NCBI GenBank assembly: GCA_963667855.2
Contig: CAXXKI010000035.1
Span: 1-64,000 of the forward strand
DNA length: 64,000 nt
Direction of reading: 5' to 3'
Source of the DNA: G963667855 sp963667855
GTDB lineage: Bacteria; Planctomycetota; Phycisphaerae; UBA1845
Part shown: positions 45,892-54,866 of the stretch, piece by piece
Layout of the letters: each line of letters starts with the position of its first letter
How positions within the stretch are numbered: the first letter of the stretch is position 1
Position numbers and translations under genes: made by a program
Notes under the pieces: generated by a model
Databases searched by the model: none
What the model saw: only the letters and a program-made list of their open reading frames with translations
Told to the model about the DNA's origin: nothing

Positions 45892-46585
45892 TGAATCACC
45901 AGTATTCAGTCCGATCAAAATCGTGCGACATACAGCGGAAACAAGGTTTGCCATAACCATGGAGCCTCGCGTTAAACCCGCAACATCGCTCCCCATAGCA
46001 AACCAGGTGTTGTCGCATTTTATAGATCACTTTTCGAGGTCGGCTGGCATATCCATCGGGCTCGTGGAAACCAATTGGCCCGGTTCCTGGTCGTTTGACC
46101 ACGTTCTTTGTGAGGATCTTGGCCAATTGATAGGCCACGGCGTTAAAGCCATTCACGACCAGTTAGCCGTAAAATACGGCGCTACAGGACGGGGGCAGAC
46201 AACCTGCTGCATGGATGATGCCCTTGTCGAAATCGTACAAAGCATGGAAAACCGCCCTTGCGTGAACTGGTTGTTACCCAAGCGAGTCAATATTGACGAT
46301 TTCGTCGATTCCTGGTTCACGGGTTCAGCCGGTACGCAGGGAATTGCATACGGAACCAATTTGCGACAGTTCGTCGACGGCTTCAGCTACGGATCCGGCG
46401 CCTCGATAACGGCCACTATCCGGCGAGCCGGCAACCTGCACCACCTGTACGAAACCCTTTTCAGAGCCCTGGGCGATGTCACTGCTCAATCTCTGGGAAT
46501 TACCCAAACAACCCGGCTGCCCGGTGAGAGTAGCGGAATAGCCGGAGAAGTTAAATATAACGTTGAGAAATACAAGGATGGTTGA
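45884..46585 (+). CDS. hisB: Imidazoleglycerol-phosphate dehydratase-like protein, altered metal site
   Basis: 233 residues, starting at the ATG 45884 that overlaps hisD. The two ferredoxin-like halves of IGPD can be traced: LSHFIDHFSRSAGI (His45, ligand kept), FDHVLCEDLGQLIGHGVK (family HHTVED; first His73 and Glu77 kept, second His is Val74), CMDDALVEIVQSMENRPCV (substrate Arg in NRP kept), LRQFVDGFSYGSGASITATI (family TLH ligand His is lost), and NLHHLYETLFRALG (His186, His187, Glu190 kept). So six of the eight usual Mn ligands remain. Operon context supports dehydration of IGP; the missing ligands make its activity uncertain. There is no fused phosphatase domain. Confidence 0.72.
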   Translation: MTNESPVFSPIKIVRHTAETRFAITMEPRVKPATSLPIANQVLSHFIDHFSRSAGISIGLVETNWPGSWSFDHVLCEDLGQLIGHGVKAIHDQLAVKYGATGRGQTTCCMDDALVEIVQSMENRPCVNWLLPKRVNIDDFVDSWFTGSAGTQGIAYGTNLRQFVDGFSYGSGASITATIRRAGNLHHLYETLFRALGDVTAQSLGITQTTRLPGESSGIAGEVKYNVEKYKDG

Positions 46586-46586
46586 A

Positions 46587-47594
46587 ATGAATAAAATAAT
46601 ACTCGATGCGGACGGAGTGTTTTTTGCGGAACGACCATACTGGAACGCGGCATTGGCCACGGCATTCGGCATGTCCGGATTATCCGCCTCGATCAATGGT
46701 GGTTGGCAAAAACTGACCGACGACGCGTTCAACCAGCTTTCCCTGCAAACGGTCACCAAATATCGCGGCTGCAATTCCAATTGGGATCTCGCTGCGGTCT
46801 TGGCCAAAGCCCTCGAATGCCGCTCAGTTTGCGGTGCCGCCCAAGCACATATTGAAGCGAAAAGAACGACCAAGGCCGTCGAAACTCTCTACGGTGCCGC
46901 GCAGTCTCTTTGGAACGACGCGAGAATAAAACCCGCTCGGCGGAACGGCAAAACCAACGTCTCCGACCCTCTAAATGGCTTCGGTATTGATCGTGCGGAT
47001 AAACACTTTCGCGATACGGTAAACTGGTTCCAATGCACGCTTAATGGTCCTGACTATCCAGACCTTTGTTTCGATAGAGCTACGTTGAAGGAATCCTATC
47101 CGGCAACCAGCCTGGCTTTTAACAGATTCCAGGCCGCAGGATACGAGATACGGGTCTGCACCGGACGTCATCATGCGGAAATCGATGAGCCGGTCACCCG
47201 GGCGGGACTGCGAACTTTTTTACCCGCCTCGGTGATAACCAGTGCGAATGAAGTGGATAAAGCTCAGACACTTACAAAAAAAACATCTTTAGGTAAACCT
47301 CACTGGTTCGCCCCGACTTGTGCCGCTATCGGCTTTGAACCCGCCATTGCCTGCCTCAAGGGAAAACCGTTGCCGACGATCTCAGAAACCCTGGTTTATG
47401 TCGGAGACGCACTGGCTGATTACCGGGCGGTAGCGGCCTGTAATGAAATAGGGTTGAAAATGAACTATGTCCATATCCGTTCAGGAATAACTTCGCCTGA
47501 GCAGGAAAATGAGATCGCTGACGCACAGCAGACCTTGGGAATAGTCAATCGTCTGGAAGAAATAGTACGTCTGCTCGAAAGCTCAAAAAAATGA
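46587..47594 (+). CDS. HAD-superfamily hydrolase in the his operon, candidate histidinol-phosphatase
   Basis: 335 residues; the ATG at 46587 has AAGGA upstream and puts HAD motif I right at the N-terminus (IILDADGVFF, Asp7 and Asp9). Motif II Thr lies in RVCTGRHHAEI and motif IV in LVYVGDALADYRAV (Asp274, Asp278). A long cap of about 150 residues separates motifs I and II. Its stop overlaps the hisH start (ATGA), so it is translated with the his genes. The pathway needs a phosphatase for L-histidinol phosphate and no HisN, HisJ or HisB-N domain is seen here, so this is a natural candidate. It does not look like known HAD histidinol-phosphatases in size, so this is inference. Confidence 0.7.
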   Translation: MNKIILDADGVFFAERPYWNAALATAFGMSGLSASINGGWQKLTDDAFNQLSLQTVTKYRGCNSNWDLAAVLAKALECRSVCGAAQAHIEAKRTTKAVETLYGAAQSLWNDARIKPARRNGKTNVSDPLNGFGIDRADKHFRDTVNWFQCTLNGPDYPDLCFDRATLKESYPATSLAFNRFQAAGYEIRVCTGRHHAEIDEPVTRAGLRTFLPASVITSANEVDKAQTLTKKTSLGKPHWFAPTCAAIGFEPAIACLKGKPLPTISETLVYVGDALADYRAVAACNEIGLKMNYVHIRSGITSPEQENEIADAQQTLGIVNRLEEIVRLLESSKK

Positions 47595-48187
47595 TTGGTT
47601 TAATCGACTATGGTGCAGGTAATATGAAAAGCGTCGCCAACGCTTTGAAATTCCTCGAAGTACCCTACAAGGTCTGCCTAGTACCCGGTGACCTCGCCGG
47701 TACCGACAGGATTATATTGCCCGGCGTAGGTCACTTCGCTCCCGCTGCCAAACGTCTATACGAATCCGGTATTGCCGATACCATAAAAGACCGCGTGGAC
47801 AAGGAAACTCCCCTTCTGGGAATATGCCTTGGGTTGCAGTTACTGCTATCATCCAGCGAGGAAGCTCCAGGTACAAACGGGCTGAATATAATTTCCGGCA
47901 AGGTGATAACCCTTAAAACAACCTGCGTTCCACATATTGGTTGGAACAAGGTAACCCCCGTAAATCAGGATGAACTTTTCCCCGAGCAGGCGGAAAACTA
48001 CTTTTACTTTGCCCACAGTTTTATTGCGAGCGACATTAATCCGCAGAACGTATTGGCAACAACCCGTATTGACGACATCGTATTCCCTTCGGTCTTACGC
48101 GATAAGAACGCCTGGGGGGTCCAGTTTCACCCCGAAAAAAGCGACAAAGCCGGACTGGATATTATTCGGAGGTTTGCGAGATGTTAA
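47591..48187 (+). CDS. hisH: Imidazole glycerol phosphate synthase glutaminase subunit
   Basis: Class I glutamine amidotransferase of 198 residues that feeds ammonia to HisF. The triad is complete: Cys in LLGICLGLQLL, His and Glu in GVQFHPEKSDKAG. The start MIGLIDYGAGNMKSVANALK and IILPGVGHFAPA are typical. It overlaps hisF by seven bases, so the two subunits are made together. Confidence 0.96.
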   Translation: MIGLIDYGAGNMKSVANALKFLEVPYKVCLVPGDLAGTDRIILPGVGHFAPAAKRLYESGIADTIKDRVDKETPLLGICLGLQLLLSSSEEAPGTNGLNIISGKVITLKTTCVPHIGWNKVTPVNQDELFPEQAENYFYFAHSFIASDINPQNVLATTRIDDIVFPSVLRDKNAWGVQFHPEKSDKAGLDIIRRFARC

Positions 48188-48936
48188 CCCGCAGAATTAT
48201 TCCCTGCCTCGACATCAAGGAAGGACGAGTGGTCAAAGGCGTCTCCTTCGCCAATCTACGGGATATGGGCGAGCCACTGGAGTTGGCCAGGGATTACGCG
48301 GCGAACGGTGCCGATGAATTATGTTTTCTCAACATTACCGCTTCGGTCAACAACGAGCCGGTTATCCTGGAATTGGTTGAACGTATCTCCAGCAACCTCT
48401 TTATTCCCTTTACCGTCGGCGGAGGTATCCGCTCAGTAGCCGACGCCCGGAGCCTGCTCCGAGCGGGAGCAGATAAGGTGGCATTGAACACCGCCGCCTT
48501 AAACCAGCCGGAATTACTCAAACAGTTGGCCGACGAATTCGGCCGCCAGTGCGTTGTTCTGTCCATAGATACTCGCAGGGAACGCGAAAGCTGGATCGTT
48601 ACCACCCACAGCGCAACTAAAAACGCGGCTCTTTCCTGTCTGGAATGGGCTCAGCAGGCAACGGAACTCGGTGCCGGAGAAATTCTCTTAAACGCCATAG
48701 ATACCGACGGACACCGAAACGGCTTCTCCTTAGACATAACCGCAGAGGTCTCGGCCACCGTAAATGTACCGGTTATCGCCTCCGGCGGTGCCGGAGCTCC
48801 CGAACATTTTGCCCAGGTTTTCGCCAACACTGGTGCGTCGGCCGCTTTAGCCGCCTCCATTTTCCACGACGGCTCCTGGACTCCTAATAAACTTAAACAA
48901 TACCTGACTTACCGTGAAATCGAGGTTCGATTGTGA
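48181..48936 (+). CDS. hisF: Imidazole glycerol phosphate synthase cyclase subunit
   Basis: Beta-alpha barrel of 251 residues that with HisH converts PRFAR to IGP and AICAR. Catalytic Asp11 is in RIIPCLDIKEGRVVKG and the second Asp in VVLSIDTRRE. Phosphate loops FTVGGGIRSVADA and PVIASGGAGAPEHF are present. Where most relatives have FLDITAS this one has FLNITAS (Asp to Asn), one of several acid-to-amide changes seen along this operon. Its stop overlaps the GTG start of the next gene. Confidence 0.95.
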   Translation: MLTRRIIPCLDIKEGRVVKGVSFANLRDMGEPLELARDYAANGADELCFLNITASVNNEPVILELVERISSNLFIPFTVGGGIRSVADARSLLRAGADKVALNTAALNQPELLKQLADEFGRQCVVLSIDTRRERESWIVTTHSATKNAALSCLEWAQQATELGAGEILLNAIDTDGHRNGFSLDITAEVSATVNVPVIASGGAGAPEHFAQVFANTGASAALAASIFHDGSWTPNKLKQYLTYREIEVRL

Positions 48937-50171
48937 TTATACCAAGCATTGACATTATGAGCGGCAAAGCGGTTCAGCTGCGCCAGGGAAGTGAACTGCT
49001 CCTTACAGATCCGCGAGATCCGCGCGACATCGTCGTTGAGTTCGCCCGGTACGGCCAGGTTGCCATTGTCGACCTGGACGCGGCCCTCGGTACTGGAGAA
49101 AACACCGAGTTGATCGCCGAATGCTGCCGGCTGGCTCCCTGCCGCGTCGGCGGTGGAATTCGCAGCGATGAAGCAGTGAAAGAATGGATCAAACGCGGCG
49201 CCCGGAAAGTAGTGATCGGGACAAAAGCTACTCCCGAATTTCTCCAGCAGTTCCCCCGTGATTGGCTGATCGCCGCGATCGACGCGCGAGGGCAGGAAGT
49301 AGTTGTCAAAGGTTGGACGGAAACCACCAGCAATACGGTTCTTGATCAGGCCCGTTTACTCGAACCGTTCTGCAGCGAATTTCTCTTTACCCAGGTGGAA
49401 ATGGAAGGGATGCTTGGTGGAGCCGATATGGCAACAGCTAAGGTTCTGCGCAACGCCGTTGATATCCCTGTCACTATTGCCGGAGGAATATCATCCATAA
49501 ACGAAATTCAAGAGTTGGAGGACATGGGCTGTAACTCTCAACTTGGTCGAGCCATATATGAAAACAAGCTCAACCTGGCCGAGATATGGCAACAGGTTAT
49601 CCGGTTCGACGCTTCTGGGCTCGTTCCAACTATAGCCCAGGACGCTGTTACTAAAGATATCCTGATGTTAGCGTACAGCAGCGCCGAATCACTCGTCAGG
49701 GCATTGTCTTCCGGCCAGGGTTGGTATTATTCACGATCCCGAAAGGAACTATGGTGCAAAGGCGCTACCTCAGGCAATACCCAAAAACTGGTCTCCGCCT
49801 CCTGGGATTGCGATCGGGACACGATTGTGTTTTCCGTAATTCAGCAGGGACCGGCATGCCATAGAAACACCCCCACCTGTTTCGGAGACAGGGACGATAA
49901 CGTACTTATTGAACTCGAAAATACTCTTCGGAAACGCAAGAACGCTGAAAATCGCCAGCCATATACCTGTAGACTGTTCGACAGCCCCGACCTGGTTGCG
50001 GCCAAGTTACGGGAAGAAATAGCGGAAGTAATCGAAGCGAAAGCTCATAAAGACATAACCTGGGAAGCGGCGGATGTTCTTTATCACCTGCTCGTTCGCA
50101 TGTATGCCGCAGGAGTCACCATGAACGATGTCTCAGCCGAATTGCGATCAAGGTTCAAGCCGAGTCAGTAA
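48933..50171 (+). CDS. HisA-HisI-HisE triple fusion
   Basis: One 412-residue frame carrying three consecutive-pathway activities. Residues 1 to about 228: HisA isomerase barrel (IIPSIDIMSGKAVQLRQG; LIAAIDARGQEVVVKGWTE; PVTIAGGISSINEIQ). Residues about 229-318: PRA-cyclohydrolase HisI (WYYSRSRKELWCKGATSGN, DCDRDTIVF with the metal Asp set, GPACHRNTPTCF). Residues about 325-412: PRA-pyrophosphohydrolase HisE (LREEIAEVIEAKAHKD, WEAADVLYHLLVRM). HisIE pairs are common; HisA on the same chain is unusual. GTG at 48933 overlaps the hisF stop. All key residues look intact. It would channel PR-ATP to PRFAR, feeding HisH/HisF. Confidence 0.93.
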   Translation: MIIPSIDIMSGKAVQLRQGSELLLTDPRDPRDIVVEFARYGQVAIVDLDAALGTGENTELIAECCRLAPCRVGGGIRSDEAVKEWIKRGARKVVIGTKATPEFLQQFPRDWLIAAIDARGQEVVVKGWTETTSNTVLDQARLLEPFCSEFLFTQVEMEGMLGGADMATAKVLRNAVDIPVTIAGGISSINEIQELEDMGCNSQLGRAIYENKLNLAEIWQQVIRFDASGLVPTIAQDAVTKDILMLAYSSAESLVRALSSGQGWYYSRSRKELWCKGATSGNTQKLVSASWDCDRDTIVFSVIQQGPACHRNTPTCFGDRDDNVLIELENTLRKRKNAENRQPYTCRLFDSPDLVAAKLREEIAEVIEAKAHKDITWEAADVLYHLLVRMYAAGVTMNDVSAELRSRFKPSQ

Positions 50172-50223
50172 CTCGAACAGATTGAAGCGATCAAAGCCAC
50201 AGAAGGCTTTCTCGATTACACAA

Positions 50224-50231
50224 CAAGGAGG
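50224..50231 (+). promoter_or_regulatory. Strong ribosome-binding site of gltB
   Basis: AAGGAGG lies about seven bases before the ATG at 50238 and fixes that start codon. The his-gltB gap is only 66 bases with no terminator, so gltB may be read through from the his operon. Confidence 0.7.
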
Positions 50232-50237
50232 AATATC

Positions 50238-53200
50238 ATGCTACCGAATACCCCCGAAAGAAGCCTGTATGACCCGGCCCATGAACGGGCCGCATGCGGA
50301 ATTGGTTTTATCGCTAATATTAAAGGTATTCGGTCGCACTCCATTATTACAGACGGATTGAGCATACTTTCCCGTCTTGAACACCGCGGCGCTTGCGGAG
50401 CCGATCCCAATACAGGGGACGGTGCGGGGATCCTCATTCAGAAACCGCATGAATTTAACCTGAAAGCCGCAGCGGAACTCGGCATTATCCTCCCCGAACC
50501 CGACAGTTACGCCACCGGCCTGGTGTTTTTGCCTCCCGACAATACCATAAGTAAAAAGCTTATCAGCCTCTTTGAAACCACAATTGTGGAAAACGGTCAA
50601 CGCTGCTTCGGCTGGCGCGATGTCCCTCAGGTGAGTTCTGTCGCCGGAAGCATTGCCAGATCGGTCGAACCGGATATTCAGCAGGTTTTCATCGAACGTG
50701 CTGCCGATACTCCTACGGTCGAAGCTTTCGAGCGAAAGCTGTACATAATTCGAAAGCAGATGGAAAACCAGGTAAGAAGCAACAAACTTCCGGGAAGCGA
50801 ATACTTCCATATTCCCAGCCTCTCTGTGCATACCATGGTTTACAAAGGGCTCCTGCTTCCTGATCAGATTCCTCTGTATTTCTCCGATCTCACCTCCGGA
50901 GAAATGAAATCCGCCCTGGCATTGGTACACCAGAGGTTCAGCACCAACACCTTTCCAACCTGGGATTTGGCTCAACCGTTCCGCTTTCTCTGCCATAATG
51001 GGGAAATCAACACCCTGCGAGCCAACCTTAACTGGCTTCATGCCCGGGAAAAGCTTTTCGATTCGCCCCTGTTCGGCGAAGATATGAAGAAAATCATCCC
51101 CACCGCAACTCCGGGAGCGAGTGACTCCGCTATTCTCGACAACATGGTGGAATTACTCTACCACACCGGAAGGTCTCTGCCCCATTGCATTGCCATGCTC
51201 ATTCCCGAAGCATGGGAAAATCATACTCAAATGAGCGATGCCAAGAAGGCGTTTTACGAATACCATTCCTGCATAATGGAACCCTGGGATGGACCGGCCG
51301 CTATCGCTTTTACCAACGGGAAAATGATCGGAGCCACTCTCGATCGCAACGGGTTGCGTCCTGCTCGCTACACGGAAACCACCGACGGGTTTATCATCAT
51401 GGCCTCCGAAACCGGAGTTATCGATATTGAACAGGAAAACATCCTGCACAAAGGGCGTCTACAGCCCGGGAAAATGCTCCTCGTAGATTTGGAACAGGGA
51501 CGCCTCGTCCCCGACGAAGAAATAAAGGAATCTCTCTCCACTCGAAAACCATATCGCCAGTGGTTAAGCAAAAACATGCTCCGCCTGGCCGAATTCGATA
51601 AGCCCGCGGAATACCCCAATTACGATTTCCCAACTCTGCGAATGCGGCAACGAGCCTTCGGTTATACTCAGGAGGATCTGCGTATGGTTCTCGCCCCCAT
51701 GGGCAACAACGGAAGTGAAGCTATCGGATCTATGGGAACCGATACACCGCTGGCCATATTCAGCCGCAATACCCCATTGCTCTACGATTACTTCCGCCAG
51801 ATGTTCGCCCAGGTAACCAACCCGCCCCTGGATGCCATACGCGAAAAACTGGTAACCGCGTCTGGAACTGACATCGGTCCCGAACTTTCCCTGTTTGAGG
51901 AAAGTGAGCTGCACTGTCGCCATATAAGGATTAAACACCTGCTGCTGGATAACAAGGATTTACAAAAAATATGCAATCACGACGACGGCGTCCTCCGCAC
52001 TAAAACCTTACCCGCTGTTTTTAATGCGGCACTTGCCGGAGAAGGGTTGAAAAGAGCCCTCGACGAACTCCGTTACGCCGCGGAAAACTCTGTCCGCAAC
52101 GGTTACTCCCTGCTGGTCCTGTCGGATAGGAACATGGACGCAAACCACGCTCCCATACCGGCCCTGCTTGCTGCGGCAGCGGTACATCACCACCTGATCC
52201 GCAAACAACTGCGCACCAGGTGCGGGCTTATCGTGGAATCGGCCGAACCTCGAGAGGTACACCATTTCGCAACGCTTATCGCTTTCGGAGTCAGTGCGGT
52301 TAATCCATATCTAGCACTGGCCACTCTGGCTTATATGCATCGACACGGACAAACTTCAAAACAACTCAGCCTCGACGAAGTCCGGGCAAACTACGCCCGG
52401 GCAATCAACAATGGTGTGGTCAAAGTCATGTCCAAGATGGGAATTTCCACGCTCGATGGTTACCGCGGAGCGCAACTCCTGGAAGCGGTGGGACTGAACC
52501 AGAATTTTATTGACGAGTTTTTCCCCGGTACGCCCTCCAGAATAGGCGGGATAGGACTGGATGAAATCGCCGCGGAAACTATCGCAAGACATAGTCGCGG
52601 ATACCAGAGCCGCCACTTCGCTGGACACCTCGAACTCGAGTCCGGTGGTAAATTCCAATGGCGACGGAATGGAGAAAAACACCTCAACAATCCCGACTCC
52701 ATCACCACCCTGCAGGCGGCGGTCCGCAACAATGATCCGAAAACCTTTGCCGAGTTTTCCAAAATCTCTAACGAACAGAGCAAACAGCGATTCACTCTAC
52801 GCAGCATGCTGGACTTCAAGCGAAGCGACACCCCAGTACCAGTTTCAGCGGTGGAACCGGCCGCAGAAATCGTCAAACGCTTCAAAACCGGAGCCATGTC
52901 CTTCGGCTCACTGTCGTTTGAAGCACATTCCAACCTGGCTATTGCCATGAACCGCCTGAGTGGAAAAAGTAACTCGGGAGAAGGTGGAGAAGATCCCATA
53001 CGCCATCAGGGTTTCCGCAAACTCGATTCCCGTATGGAAAAACTGGCCGAACTCTCCCCCTGGTCTACCGAAAATATACAGCCCGGTGATTCACTGCGCA
53101 GCGCCATAAAACAGGTAGCCTCAGGCCGGTTCGGCGTAACCAGCGAATACCTGGTAAACTGCGACGAACTGCAGATTAAAATGGCCCAGGGCGCGAAGCC

Positions 53201-54866
53201 CGGCGAAGGAGGACACCTGCCCGGGCACAAGGTCAACCAGTGGATAGGGCAAACCCGTCATTCCCCTCCCGGCGTCAGCCTGATCTCGCCACCGCCGCAC
53301 CATGATATCTATTCCATCGAGGACTTGGCACAACTTATCCACGATCTGAAAAACGCCAATCACCACGCGAGGGTAAACGTCAAGCTTGTTTCAGAAGCCG
53401 GCGTGGGAACCATTGCAGTGGGTGTGGCCAAGGCCAAAGCCGACGTGATCCTCATCAGCGGTCACGACGGCGGTACCGGCGCCGCACCGCTTACTTCAGT
53501 CAAGTACGCCGGAATGCCCTGGGAATTGGGTTTAGCTGAAGCTCAGCAGGTGCTGGTAATGAATAACCTCCGAGATAGAGTAGTACTGGAAGCGGACGGG
53601 CAACTCCGCACCGGCCGGGACGTGGCCATCGCCGCCCTGCTTGGAGCTGAGGAATTCGGATTCGCTACCGCCCCACTTATTGCCTCCGGTTGTGTAATGA
53701 TGCGCAAATGCCATCTCAACACCTGCCCCGTGGGAGTGGCCACCCAGGATCCGGAATTGCGCAAAAAGTTTGCTGGCAAACCGGAACATGTCATTAACTA
53801 CATGTTCTTCGTAGCCGAGGAACTGCGGCAGATAATGGCCTCTCTGGGCTTTACCAAACTCGATCAGATGATTGGACGAGTCGATTGCTTAAACGCGGCT
53901 CCCGCAACTGACCACTATAAAACCAAAAACTTAGATCTTGCCCCCATCCTGGCCTTAACCAACAGTAACGCCAATACCGCAATAAGAAAAAAGATAGACC
54001 ACGATCACGGCGTCGAAAAATCACTGGATGCCACTACCTTACTACCCCTGGCCAACCCCGCTATCAAAAACGGTACTCCCATCAAAGAAAACCTGCCCAT
54101 TCGCAATACGAATCGAACCGTGGGAACTTTAACAGGTAGCGAAATAACCCGTAATCACGGCCGGCGTGGCTTACCCACCGATACGGTAAACTTCGAGTTC
54201 ACCGGATCGGCCGGACAGAGTTTCGGCGCTTTCATTCCCCATGGAATGACCATGCGCATAGCAGGCGACGCCAATGATTACTTCGGGAAAGGGCTTTCCG
54301 GTGGTAGGTTGGCCGTATACCCACCAGAAAAAGCATCCTTCCGCCCCGAGCAGAATATCATCATCGGTAACGCCGCTCTTTACGGTGCGACCAGCGGCGA
54401 AGCGTACATCTGCGGAGTGGCCGGTGAAAGATTCTGCGTTCGAAACAGCGGTGTCAGTGCCGTGGTAGAGGGCGTTGGCGACCATGGATGCGAATACATG
54501 ACTGGTGGCGTGGTCGTCGTTCTTGGACGCACAGGCCGGAATTTCGCCGCGGGCATGAGCGGTGGAATCGCTTATGTTCTCGACTCCACCGGCGACTTCA
54601 ACCATCACCTGTGCAATCACGGCTCCGTAGCATTGGAACCATTAAGCCAACGTATGGACTCCGACAAAGTCCGGCAACTCATCAAAACGCATGTAAACAT
54701 GACCGGAAGTGCATTGGGTAAACACATACTGGAAAACTGGGATATGCACGAGCAGCATTTCATCAAGGTCATACCCGTAGAGTACAAACGGATCCTGGAA
54801 GAAACAGCCATTAACGCCCCACCGGATCAAAACCGGAACGAAATAAGCGAGATATGCAATGGGTAA
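50238..54866 (+). CDS. gltB: Glutamate synthase large subunit
   Basis: 1542 residues, the full length of GltB. With GltD it makes two glutamates from glutamine and 2-oxoglutarate. After a propeptide of about 19 residues the N-terminal nucleophile Cys appears in ERAACGIGFIANIKG (class II amidotransferase). The central and FMN domains follow, with MSFGSLSFEAH and GHDGGTGAAPLTSVKYAG. The 3Fe-4S cysteines are in CVMMRKCHLNTCPVGVAT (C-x5-C-x4-C). The C-terminal GXGXG beta-helix runs from FTGSAGQSFGAFIPHG through GKGLSGGRLAVYPP to GGVVVVLGRTGRNFAAGMSG. The stop overlaps the gltD start by eight bases. Confidence 0.97.
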   Translation: MLPNTPERSLYDPAHERAACGIGFIANIKGIRSHSIITDGLSILSRLEHRGACGADPNTGDGAGILIQKPHEFNLKAAAELGIILPEPDSYATGLVFLPPDNTISKKLISLFETTIVENGQRCFGWRDVPQVSSVAGSIARSVEPDIQQVFIERAADTPTVEAFERKLYIIRKQMENQVRSNKLPGSEYFHIPSLSVHTMVYKGLLLPDQIPLYFSDLTSGEMKSALALVHQRFSTNTFPTWDLAQPFRFLCHNGEINTLRANLNWLHAREKLFDSPLFGEDMKKIIPTATPGASDSAILDNMVELLYHTGRSLPHCIAMLIPEAWENHTQMSDAKKAFYEYHSCIMEPWDGPAAIAFTNGKMIGATLDRNGLRPARYTETTDGFIIMASETGVIDIEQENILHKGRLQPGKMLLVDLEQGRLVPDEEIKESLSTRKPYRQWLSKNMLRLAEFDKPAEYPNYDFPTLRMRQRAFGYTQEDLRMVLAPMGNNGSEAIGSMGTDTPLAIFSRNTPLLYDYFRQMFAQVTNPPLDAIREKLVTASGTDIGPELSLFEESELHCRHIRIKHLLLDNKDLQKICNHDDGVLRTKTLPAVFNAALAGEGLKRALDELRYAAENSVRNGYSLLVLSDRNMDANHAPIPALLAAAAVHHHLIRKQLRTRCGLIVESAEPREVHHFATLIAFGVSAVNPYLALATLAYMHRHGQTSKQLSLDEVRANYARAINNGVVKVMSKMGISTLDGYRGAQLLEAVGLNQNFIDEFFPGTPSRIGGIGLDEIAAETIARHSRGYQSRHFAGHLELESGGKFQWRRNGEKHLNNPDSITTLQAAVRNNDPKTFAEFSKISNEQSKQRFTLRSMLDFKRSDTPVPVSAVEPAAEIVKRFKTGAMSFGSLSFEAHSNLAIAMNRLSGKSNSGEGGEDPIRHQGFRKLDSRMEKLAELSPWSTENIQPGDSLRSAIKQVASGRFGVTSEYLVNCDELQIKMAQGAKPGEGGHLPGHKVNQWIGQTRHSPPGVSLISPPPHHDIYSIEDLAQLIHDLKNANHHARVNVKLVSEAGVGTIAVGVAKAKADVILISGHDGGTGAAPLTSVKYAGMPWELGLAEAQQVLVMNNLRDRVVLEADGQLRTGRDVAIAALLGAEEFGFATAPLIASGCVMMRKCHLNTCPVGVATQDPELRKKFAGKPEHVINYMFFVAEELRQIMASLGFTKLDQMIGRVDCLNAAPATDHYKTKNLDLAPILALTNSNANTAIRKKIDHDHGVEKSLDATTLLPLANPAIKNGTPIKENLPIRNTNRTVGTLTGSEITRNHGRRGLPTDTVNFEFTGSAGQSFGAFIPHGMTMRIAGDANDYFGKGLSGGRLAVYPPEKASFRPEQNIIIGNAALYGATSGEAYICGVAGERFCVRNSGVSAVVEGVGDHGCEYMTGGVVVVLGRTGRNFAAGMSGGIAYVLDSTGDFNHHLCNHGSVALEPLSQRMDSDKVRQLIKTHVNMTGSALGKHILENWDMHEQHFIKVIPVEYKRILEETAINAPPDQNRNEISEICNG

